A stretch of DNA of 64,000 nt from contig JBAIAA010000650.1 in assembly GCA_037893245.1 (NCBI GenBank), positions 62,001 through 126,000 of the forward strand, read 5' to 3'. The stretch's first letter is position 1; every line of letters begins with the position of its first letter. A program made the translations under genes and the position numbers. The notes under the pieces are model-generated. The model saw nothing but the letters and a program-made list of their open reading frames with translations, was not told where the DNA came from and searched no databases. Shown in pieces: positions 13,104 through 25,100 of this stretch. Source of the stretch: Crossaster papposus (lineage: Eukaryota; Echinodermata; Asteroidea; Velatida; Solasteridae).

Positions 13104-16100
13104 GTAAGTCTAATTCACACATTTCTTGCTTTTTCAAAAAAATAGTATTTTGTAAAAACAAAACAATTATTCATAAACCCGTCCGAATCCACCTGATGCA
13201 GATGTAGTTGCTAGCGTTTATACGAGTGTTTTCCAAAGTATAAATTCGTTTGATTTTCTTTCAACACCCTGTAGAAGTCATTAAGGTTTCAATGGAGTGT
13301 TCCAATGTCTTGCTAAGGTTTCAAGGGAGTGTTCAAATGTGTTCAAAAAAACCCACACAGTTACATTAACCATAGAGAAAGGCTGTTCCTTTCTCTATGC
13401 ATTAACAGACAAAAAGCTCGTCCTATTTATGTATAATAGAAAGTAATAAGCACTAATATTACACAAATTAACAATCGTTACACTCTCTGTAGACAATCCT
13501 TGAATTATACAGAGAAATCCGGCGAACGTCTATACTGCCAGTATGAATTTCAACAAAACGCGGTTACCCTCTTAAAGGTATAATACACCATTGGTAAATG
13601 CTTGAATTATCAGGAATGGGTGGATTTGGGGGTAGTATTTTATAGTAAATATCGTTTAACTGACCTGTCCAAAGTTTTACAATCATGATGTTGAGAAAAA
13701 AACTAGAAAAATTTGTTTTTAACTGGCGTCTGGCAGTTGTTTTCGGTCTCCTTGGTTTTTTTTCGCGATCGCCGTTTGGCGATCCTGTCATTTTTTTTTA
13801 CAATTACAGGATATCCAGCGCAATCATTTTGCTGGATGCCTAGATAGAATCATTATTTACTTTCAAATAAGTAAGATATTTCTTAATAATACGGCTGCAA
13901 AACAAATTCGATATCTGCAAATGGTGTATCCTGACCTCTAAGCTCAACAGCGCAATAACGGCTTCGGAGGAAACGTATCCATAAACTCACAAATCTACCT
14001 AAAGTGCAAAAGCATGAACAATCTAATATAAACAACCACTTTAATTTAATCAAATCGAATTGGAATTGAGCTCAAAAAGCCAAATATGAACAGACTTGTA
14101 TAAAAAAAGCAAATCACAGCAGGCAATTATTATACTCTCAGTATATCATCGGGATTTCTTTAAAGATCATATAGCAAGACTTGATCGAGCAGTAATATGA
14201 ACAGACTTGTATAAAAAAAAGAATCACACCCGGCAATTTGAATCTTGTTATACTCTCAGTATCATCGGGATTTCTTTAAAGATCACCATAGCAAGACTTG
14301 ATCGAGCAGCTGGCCGAGTTCGTATATTAGGCCGTGTCCGAAACGGGCTTCCAGAGCTACGGCTACGTCTATTGTCAGCCTGCTCACGTGTATTTGTAAT
14401 GGTCGAGCACCAAGACATTAGCCATAGACAAGAGATTCGGACGCGGCCTCACTATTAGGAGACGATTTTAGCATGGTGCTCTAAATCACAGAATTACCAG
14501 CCTAACAACTTCGTGGCAAGTGTATACCAATTAGGTGCACATTTCTACATGGTCGTTATACCTTATCGGGCTTTCAACTGGGGGTCATTTTTATAGATTC
14601 CTTGTCACTACTACTTCTAAACATAACCATACATACACCTTCGGGACTCCTAAAAATAAAACAAAGGTGATCACGCTGTCACATCCTAATTAATCCCGTA
14701 TAAACTAAACAAGAGTTGGCACATCGAAGAGGCAATAAACGCATTGATAAATGGCCTGATTTTCGTCTAAGAGCTTTGGAGGTCATTATTATTATATATA
14801 TATATCTTAATTAGCGCGTGTACATCAGCTTTCTGAACATTTAGGTGTGGATTTAAAGTGCAGATGTATGGATGAAGACCTATTTTTACATGTACCTACA
14901 CCATGTAGAAACATATTGGTTACAAATAACTAATTGATTGGTATGTGTTCAACCAATATTATTGGTAAATTTGTAACCGAAATATTGGTTATTTTGAATT
15001 GATTGGTATGTTTCCAACCAATAATATTGGTAATTTTTTTCCGAAATATTGGTTATTTTGACCAATATTATTTGTTATACTAATTCTTCCAAATAGGCAC
15101 TTTGGGAGACAAATTAGCGATAGTTTTGATTCACTTGGGAGACAGTGGCACTTAGGGAGACATTTCAGTGTCTCCCTAAGTGTCTAGCTACCCCACAAAA
15201 CGATATTTGGGAGTTATTTTTGCTCGGAGAAGACAGATTTGGGTCTAAATAGCATAAATATGAAATTTCGTGGAAAAAGCTCCAGGTAAAAACGGGTTAG
15301 GTTACAATAAAGATTGTGCACGACTCTATGAGATTGTCTCCCAAAGTGCCCATTTGAATTACTAACATCATTAGCTATTTTGACCATTATTTTTGTTAAA
15401 ATGGACCAATATCATTGGTTGAACACATATCTACCAATCAGTTGGTTAGTTCAACCAATCTGTTTTTAGGGTGTATATTGTTCATGTTACGCGCATTGCA
15501 AAAGTCATGGCGTATAGAGGTGTCTTTTTGGAGAATCTGCGATTCTGCGTAGCGCGCGAAGGCGCGTTTATCTACACGTACAGAAAGCGGCGCCCTTCCC
15601 CACGACCCAATTTGATGACGTCATTGTGTTCCACAGGTCACCGTGAAAATCGATACCCACTGTACTATCTTCCCCTCTCTATTATCTTTCTATCCGGGTA
15701 CATGAACTATATTACATGTATGATGTAAAGAATAAAACCCCTCGGGTAAATCTGTAGACGCGAAACGCTTTCCAAATAGACCTTAACACTTTGTGCAATT
15801 ACCTACAGCATATCATGTTATAACCAACAGAGTATTTACTCTTCACAACAGAATATAAGCGAAACTGGAACACGACCTGTAAACGGAAATGTTGGGCGCC
15901 CGAATGTACTTCAGTAACGTATCATTGTTTGCATTGACACTGGTGAAAGGCAGCCTGCGGTAAAAAGGCGTTTTGGAAACAGAAGTTTGAATGAGTGGTT
16001 TGCAACATTGGCCGTTATATACAGAAAAATACAGGGGAAGAGTTAAAAAGTCTCTCGTATACCACATCGCACATCGTTTACGCGGTTTTTATATAACACG

Positions 16101-19100
16101 CTAATATTACCCCAGGGGTAGATTGGTCCGCAATTTCTCAAATCGCTCAGTGGCTAGACTCTTCTTATCCAGCCGGATGTATTATCGAAAACTGTTGACA
16201 GCAGAAAGCAATTTCACAGATGGGAGCGGATCTAGTTCGAAACAAGAGGAAATAAACGGTGAAAATAGCCTCTTTTTGGCTGGCAATAACGGCTACATAA
16301 TTTTTAAAATTAATGCGACGTAATAGTCACGCAATTGAAGGTCTTTTTGAAGGCAGCAAGGCGACCGCCTGGCGCCTGCGGACACTTCGTTTTCGAGTGA
16401 AATCGGTTATCGCACTAAGCTTTATATATTATGGTATAAAACGTCTTGGCTATAGTTCCAAGCCAAATTTGAACAAATTCGGCAATAAATTGGGTGCAAA
16501 ATTCCCAACTTAGTTAACATATAAATCAAACATCAAATTTGTAAAATTCAGTCATAATAAGATTTACCTCATTAGGACTATACACGTGTCATTATAAGAC
16601 ACAAGAATACAAATGCAGCAGATAACGGCGATCGTCTATTTTTGAAATTATAGGCATTGTTGAAATAAGAGCATTTGGTAATTACATTTTGCAAAGATGG
16701 GTTTGAACCTTCGACCTCCTGCTAATCGTATACCGGCGGTCTACCAAATGTGCTATCCATAATAACCGGCAGTCTACCAACAGTGTGCTGTACATTATAC
16801 CGGTGGTCTATACAAATTGTGCTTTCCAATCAAAAAAATGTATTAATCTGGCCAGATGTTTTCGTTTAGACCGCACGAAGCTCTACAGCCGCGAAATAAA
16901 GCAGCGAGGAATCACCAGTACGAAACGGCTAATTACCTAATGGCATTAATAGATCTTCAGCACAAAATAATCAAGATGTTTTAACCTGCCCTTCACCTTT
17001 GATTTAGCTGCTTAATTGTCCAAGTTGCACAAGTCAAATTACACGGTATTCTTCATAGCTCAAACTGGACCGTGACTTCTCTAATTGACATACCACCTGA
17101 GGCCTATTTCATGGAGCTGCTAAGCACAACAAAATTGCTTAACATGAAACGTCTTCCTTGGCCCCAGATGGTCGACCAAAAAAATGTCTACCTTAAAATA
17201 GAATCAAGAGACTGCGATATTGTTTTGTGACTAATTTAATTGATGGCAGATGTAGCTTGGACCTAAAAAAAAAAGAGAGTTAATTTGACTGACGAGGAAA
17301 TCGTCACGCTATTGAGGGTCCTTTTTGAAGACAGCAAGGCGACCGCCTGCCGACACTTGTAACCCCGGTGCGTGTCTGGAACGTCTCGCACCGTCGAGTC
17401 TATTAATTAAGATTTGTCGACCTGACACGAACCTTCTAAGCATGGCCATGATTTCCGAGCGGTTTTGGTTTTGCTGTCTATTTTCCCCTTCCCTCGAGCG
17501 CATGGCCTTTGGCTCTTGCATGCCTCAAAGGAATGGTAACATTTTTGAAGTACATTCATCGATGAGAGTGGTCGCTCTGGGACCTTTGGTATAAAAAAGC
17601 TGGATCGGTCAATGGAAGGGGTCTGTAAACTGTCAATCACGCGTGCGCCGGTCCCTTGAGGAAAAGGCCATTTTTGGCGTCCGGTTCTAAATAATGATGG
17701 GCAACATCGATTCTGAATCGACCAACTACAACGTTAAAGGGATCATATACATTTGGTTATTACTCAAAAAATTAATGGCAATAAAAACTTAATTGGTAAG
17801 AAGTATAACAGCAGCTTTGGATGGTATAATGCATTTTTTTAGAAACCTTTCACTTCGAAGTACTACGGTTATGGGAAACGATATCACTTTTTATCCCCCA
17901 AAAATTTGAATATAAGAAGCGTTTACTGCAGTGACGTTTCTCAGATTGTGTATTCCAATGCAGATTATTCTTCCTGCGTGGACAAAACCGCTCCAGAATT
18001 TCGGCAATATCTCAAAATCGCTATATACCACCTTTTGAAATGAAATTTTTACAGGTTAGTTTTATGGTATATATCTATAACTATAGGATTGAAACAAACA
18101 GTGGGTTCAAATTACCAAACGTATACGATCCCTTTAAGGTTTTACAGTCTATTTAAAAACATTTTTCATTCAAATTTACCAACTCTCACATTCAATTTCG
18201 TCCGAAAACAAAATTCACCCGCTTTTACCAAAACCAATTTATAGTAATTTATTATTCAATTTCAACGTTTGGTAACTCTATTGAAACAATGGCTGAGGGA
18301 ATATTCGTCATTACAGATCAAATTCGTCTAAGCTGTTGCCGAATGGCATTACCGTCCTACATCAATCATGTTACAACTTATGTAAAATAGATTAGTCTGA
18401 TGTGTGTTTGATCAAGCACATCAGACTAATGTATTTAACATAAGTTTTACATTGATTGACATAAGAGGAATTCGATCTCTAAATATTGTTTTCGGCAACA
18501 CGCAGCTTAGACGAATTTGATCTGTAATGACGAATATTATCTAGCCAAAAAATGAATAAGTTGGTATGGTAAAAGCGGTATTTTTTCCGGACGAAATTGA
18601 ATGTTAGAGTGGGTGAATTTGCATGTCTATAATTCCTGGTCTATAGCCGGGAAAACCTATAGTAATTTCTTTGGTATAGGCCTATATATCTTTGGTAACA
18701 CAACGCAAGTCTATATGGATTATGTCACATGCGATATAAAAACGTGAATAATGAACGCTATCTAATCATAAAAGGCACTGGTGTGTATGTGAACACTATG
18801 CGCACGATATACAAAACCTGTAGGCGAAATTTCGCCTATTTTTAAGAATTTTCATGATGAAGATGTTAAACAAACAATATTTTACAGCTACGAAACATAA
18901 TGTAAACATGATTTGGATACGTTGGGCTTGGGTAAAATATTGTGGATATTATAACCACCGGCTTTTTCGCTCAAAAAATATTGGTTCGCCGCCCATGCAT
19001 GCATGTGCTTGTTTCCTTTTGCGATCGAGGATCGAAAATCAAAAGAAAACAAAGGGAACAAAAGATCCTCGAAGGACGGTTTCTTTGTCCTCGATCGCCA

Positions 19101-22100
19101 GGATAAGCGCAAAGCAATGGGGTTAGGTTTCAGTAAAGGAATAAAGGAAAACACAATAGGGGATCCTCGGTCGTAATGGCAATTCACGAACTACAGGGCC
19201 ACTACGTGAACACATGAGTGAAGTGATATGGCGTACATAATGAAATTCTAGATACAATGTAATAACAAATATATAACAATGTAAATTCCATATTAAAAAA
19301 AAAGGATGAAATTCAAAATCTAAAAGAGTTTCTGAGTGACCAATTCGTAACATTTCCGCTGCGAGTCGCAGGCAACGACTATACGCTGCACCTCGAATCG
19401 ACGGCACCTGTCCCCAAGATTCAGTGTCGTTTGAATAAAGGCTGTCACGGCCGTTCGAGAAAACCTGAAATTCTAGGAGCAGGAAACAGCAAGAAAGAGG
19501 GGGGACAAGTGCCGGATTGTGGTGAAAGCTGATCACGAAAATGTGCGATTTCTTGCGCCTAAACGATAAAAATAGCGTCGTGAAGGACTGTGTTTCCAAT
19601 ATACAACCACGGTACATTACAGAATGCACGTTTCAGATGCTTCAACCCTTTTACTAGACTCTTGTGCTCCGATTTTGTATACCTTGGCCGATAACGCGTG
19701 GCGTATACGTTCCTTAACCACGCGTACCGAACGAGCTGCACGTTTGAAAACACTCGAAGAGAGGAAAAGCGCGTCACGTTTAAGGTGTTGATTCTAAACG
19801 CACATTAGCTTATGGAAGTGTGTGGAGTGGGTTTTTTGTATTCTCTGTGCGCATTTGGGAGTTTGTGATAACAACTGTTTGTTGGTTTGGAAGGGATGCT
19901 CGTCTGTTCTTGGTTAATGGGGTAGAATTTGGCTCTTAACTTTAACGTGGGTGTTTCTGGGAACGAGCGCATCAAAACGAACCACTTTAATTGGTCAAAG
20001 ATTTATTGGGTTCATATCTGGTTACCAAACTATCCTGCGGTCCGCTGGTTACGGTGGTCGATACGTGCGACGCGGGTTTGAACCCTTCTTGGGCAAGACA
20101 GTTTACTACAACTGCTTCTCCCCACCCACGAGTACATAAAAACGAGGGTGTCCCCAAATTGACGACCGTATAACCATAACTTGAAATCGCCTATCTCCTT
20201 TTATGTGTTCAGTTTCCACCGAAAATCGTTTATTAAAGCTCAGTATGTCAAGGAAGTTTTTCTTCATTTGTAAAAAACTGTTGCTGCCCTAATTCCGCAA
20301 AAAAATGCACAACTGACAAGGTAGATTATCCCTTTAAATGCTGTGTTGTCCTCATTCAGCGACAGGAGGTATACTGTGCAGGGAATCTTGAGTCGTCAGC
20401 TCGTGGTATTGAGTGGCAGTAATCGATGGCGCATGTACAAAGCTTAAATATGACTATTGTAATGTGATAACAGTGTAGAAATCTGATGGGACCTTTATCG
20501 TGTGCATCTATTATGTGTGTTATATACATGACTTCTAATTATAATGGTCGAGTTGGTCCCTAACGACCTATAGGCTCCAGTCCAAGGGCTGTAGCCGAAT
20601 CAAGTGGGACTGATTTGCAGCCAAATTGTCGGATACTAAACCCAGACAGTGTCTTCATCAGACGTCAGATATTGTTTCATTCAAGTTCGAGTGGCCCAAT
20701 TTCCGGACGCCTCATTTCCGGAATCTTGCTACAACATGATGCCACCGATATCTTTAATATATTCCAGTGACGTAAAACACCTGGGAGTGTGTGTGAGTTT
20801 GTTTTTGATTGAAATAGGGGACGTATGACAAAGGGAACAATGGGGTCCCCTATTCCGCAAAGGTCCCCGATTCAGACTCGTGTGCAAATCCTATGGCGAT
20901 CATCCGAAAACGTTAGAGTACAAACAAAAGAGGGAAGACGGTCGGACAATGCCCCGTCCCCTATTGACGGCATTTACCCACTGTTGTGTGTGTGTGTTTG
21001 TTTAACAAATGATGCATACTTTCTTAAGATACTGTGACTTCAGTCTGTAGAAAAAAACGAATCCGGCTTTAAGACAACCCGCGTGACACTTGAACATGCC
21101 GTTTAAATAATGCATGGTAATACTGGAAACTATGTACAGGCGAAAGCTCGTTAAAATGCGAATAAATGTGTCCCATCACTTGAACGTGCCACTTCTATTT
21201 GGAGTATCTGCAAAGGATACACGCAGACAGAATACATTATGATAGGTAGGTACGACTAACTTTGAAAAGTCACTGTTACATGTACTTCAAATTGTGGTTT
21301 TCGATACAGTACACGTGTAACGAGGGGTTACAGGATCCATCATTCGCAATTTGCGTCGAGTGCAGTGGCGAAAAGTTGCTCCGAGACCAAACAATGTGCG
21401 ACTGCTGAACGACTTTTGACTCTTATATTAAGTAACTTGGGCATATGATCCATTTTGGAGGTCTTCTGTGTATGACGTTACAGCGTGATGGATTGAAACA
21501 CACGACTGGCTATCGCATAATGATGGATCGGGGTTGTACTTTTGTATTTCCGATAAAGAAATGTTATGCCTTGCTTTGGAAAACTTGTTATCATTCTATG
21601 AACATACATTTTTGTTAACTTCTGCAAAGAAATAGAATAAAACAAATTTTCGCCCATTACACGTAAGCACGCTGATAATATACATAACCGTAGTCCTTGA
21701 CACGGCTTAGACTAGAGAGATAAATACATTTTTGATGAATGTCCAAAGTATTATTGACGTGCTTTTGTTTTGACCAGGTCAGTGGGATTGCTACGACCCG
21801 GACCGGCGAGAGTACGAGGGTACAGTGTCGACGGCGTGTCGGACGACGAGCGCCGACTGGGCGGAGTGTGTGGAGTGCATGCAGTGGCAGAATGCGATGG
21901 ACATGCTAGGACACCTTCCCTTCAATCAATCTGCAGGTAGGTGCATAGTTTACTATAACCCTTCAATCAATCTGTCGGTAGGTGCATAGTTTACTATAAC
22001 CCTTCAACCAATCTGTCGGTAGGTGCATAGTTTACTATAACCCTTCAATCAATCTGTCGGTAGGTGCATAGTTTACTATAACCCTTCAACCAATCTGTCG

Positions 22101-25100
22101 GTAGGTGCATAGTTTACTATAACCCTTCAACCAATCTGTCGGTAGGTGCATAGTTTACTATAACCCTTCAATCAATCTGTCGGTAGGTGCATAGTTTACT
22201 ATAACCCTTCAATCAATCTGTTGGTATAGGTCCGTAGTTTACTATAACCCTTCAATCAATCTGTCGGTAGGTGCATAGTTTACTATAACCCTTCAATCAA
22301 TCTGTCGGTAGGTGCATAGTTTACTATAACCCTTCAACCAATCTGTCGGTAGGTGCATAGTTTACTATAACCCTTCAATCAATCTGTCGGTAGGTGCATA
22401 GTTTACTATAACCCTTCAACCAATCTGTCGGTAGGTGCATAGTTTACTATAACCCTTCAACCAATCTGTCGGTAGGTGCATAGTTTACTATAACCCTTCA
22501 ATCAATCTGTTGGTATAGGTCCATAGTTTACAAATATAACATGGTTTGAGGGTGGGTCAAAACTCTAAAGGATGAAAACTTCACTCTAAAAAGAGTGAAA
22601 CCTCAAATAGGGATACAGTGTATCTATGTCATATAGATATGTCTATTACGGGATTCGGGTGCACCACGAAGTGTCGTATTATGATACTTTTCTCGCACCA
22701 CGAAGTGACGGTTCTTCCATTGGTTTTGTGCACACGGTACGTCACTTCGTGGTGCGGCAAATATACATTATACATTGTACGTCACTTCGTGGTGCGACCG
22801 ACGTGCTAACTGTAGCGATGTTTCCTCTATTTTTTCTTAACTGGAATTCACAGTCCGGTTTCTTTCAACTCCGAACAGACCTGCATGTGTTATACACACG
22901 GCTTGTTTTCGTCAATGGTAGGGCACTTCATCACAAGTGACATAAACAAAGGGGCAATACAGATTTGCAGATGATATAGAACCGTAAATATTCCCAAAAC
23001 GACGATCGTTCTTCATTCTGCGTCCCTTGTCCATTAATAACGAGCCCGCGGTTCAACGACGTATAGCGCGCCGTTTCGTCCCAGTGTATATACGCGCAGC
23101 AGATTAGCCGTACGTGCGTCATCAAAATCGGCCGGCATATTTTCTTTTGATCGAAAAAAGAAGACTTGTCCCGGCCAATAGAGAGTAAACTAGGTCTTCT
23201 TCACACACCTCGGGGTTGCCCTAAATGCGATATTTTGTTACCACTTCCTTCGCGACATTGAGAGAAAAATAGTGCTGTCCGATACCTCACCAAAAAAAAC
23301 AAAACGAGTGAAAAAGGGGGCCTGAAGTAAACTTTACATCGCGATGAATTATGTTACCCCAAATCTTCCCGACCACAATCTATCATGTCGGGCAATGATC
23401 GATAATCCCACGGTAACTTCCAAACGTCTCTGCGATACAGTTTAAATGAATTAACGATGACATCCGTATAGAGCTCCAAGGCGAATACGTGCAAAATTCG
23501 GGGAGAGCAAAACCTAGCATTGTCCTCGGAAACATTCTTCTGGTCATTCGCAAGTTGTTGGATTTTTTTCTCGTAATTTTTTGTTTGTAATATAGGCATG
23601 TACCCTGAAGTACATTTAACAGTAAATATGTACAAAGGAATATAACACATTAATCATCACATAGATGTGGTTCTCTCATGTAAGATTCATGCGGATATCC
23701 CTTTGGGTAAAAACCTAGTTGGGGGAAATCTAGGGATTATATCATTTTGTTAGGACCTCAACTTTTCGAAGTTTTCGAATTTTGTTTTCAAAGATTGATG
23801 GAAATGTTTATGTTAAGCTACATTTAAGTGGTACATACATGGCGTTCACAAATTAACCCTCAGTCTTAAATCCTTCACCGAACCAAATTCATAGATAAAT
23901 AACAGTTCTCAAAACGTATTTGTTTAAAAGTCTGAGCAGTGGCCTTTTTATTAATTGTGTGATGAACTACTTTAATGCAAGTTTGCCCGCTTAACACCGT
24001 TTCTATAGAGTATCTGTTCCTTTGGGAAAATTGTGCGACTCCTGTTGCCCCATCCAAACGAAATTCACTGGGGGAACGTTCTGCTCAAGCAACCCTTGGC
24101 AGTTCAGGCTTCGATCAGCCCCGCGCTCAGCTCTCTCGTCATGATAATCTCGTCAAAAGAAGACGGACGCGACGAGCCGTGGGCGTGAGTTCATGCATTC
24201 GTATATAAACACAACACAAAAGAACGTTCTTGAGGGAAGATTTAATGCGAGGGCAACATTTCGATCTCTTAGCCTGAATTCCGTGTTCTCATGTTTCACG
24301 TTGCTGGTGGGCACGCCTGGATTCCGTATTGCTTCGGATTTCAGTCATGCACAGATTCCACGAGTGGGCACGAACAATTAAGATCGAGGAATCAAATAAT
24401 TTCTGCTTGGAGTTTATTTATTTTATACAATGTTGTCGCAGGTTGTTTCGAAGAGCGCGCGTGCTGTGTGACAATTAAGGCGGTGCGAACGCCGAAGGCC
24501 TGCATGTTGTGCCAAATAAATCGGATTTGAAATCTGACTGCGCATTCGATGGTTTATGTGTGATATTAGACTCGGCAAAACAGTTTTAAATGTCTTCGCG
24601 TAAACTCCTTTGGCTTTGCCAAAACTGCGCTGTTGCATGAAACAGACGCGTACGAAACAACGATTACTAGCGCTCATTGGCTGAAAGTATGGCAGATAGG
24701 TGACGGGGTTGTGTCTTTGATAATACAAGCATGAAAACTGGCACACAAGTCCGAGTATATCATTAGAAAGATATTTAGATACAGGGCCACTGCAGATTTG
24801 TCCTTACATTTTTTTAAAAACTTTTTCAAAATGGCTGCTATTGCTTGTTATTCTACCTACATTTTCAAAAGGACAAATCTTGTCTAGGGAGCTATTCAGC
24901 GATCACAGAACGGCGGTTGTACGCGCAACAGGCACTACGCCTACGCACGAAATTCCTTTGGGAAGCAGCGATAAGTAGATATGCCACACAGGCCCGCGCG
25001 TCTGCTGAATGGGTAGTTGACTGCGTGAAGCCGCTTTGCGTATTGAAAATACATAGTCGAATTTTGTATGAAAATAAATAATTAAAATAAATAAGTCTAT

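Larger units (their letters stand above)
13104..21777 (+). other. Intron 1 (8.7 kb), transposon-rich
   Basis: Separates the signal-peptide exon from kringle 1. Holds the MITEs, SINE pieces and foldbacks listed separately. I see no further exon in it. The longest ORF (minus 19123-19629, 168 codons) has no recognisable domain. Confidence 0.6.

Noticed and set aside
13369-13398. Small perfect hairpin CATAGAGAAAGG/CCTTTCTCTATG
   Set aside because: Arms of 12 bases are too short for a microRNA precursor, and chance is a fair explanation.
19123-19629. 168-codon open frame on the minus strand in intron 1
   Set aside because: No recognisable domain, unusual mix of Leu/Phe/Ser typical of AT-rich noncoding DNA, no splice or polyadenylation context.
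21918-22540. CRISPR-like array
   Set aside because: Direct 41-bp tandem units with no unique spacers, in a eukaryotic intron.
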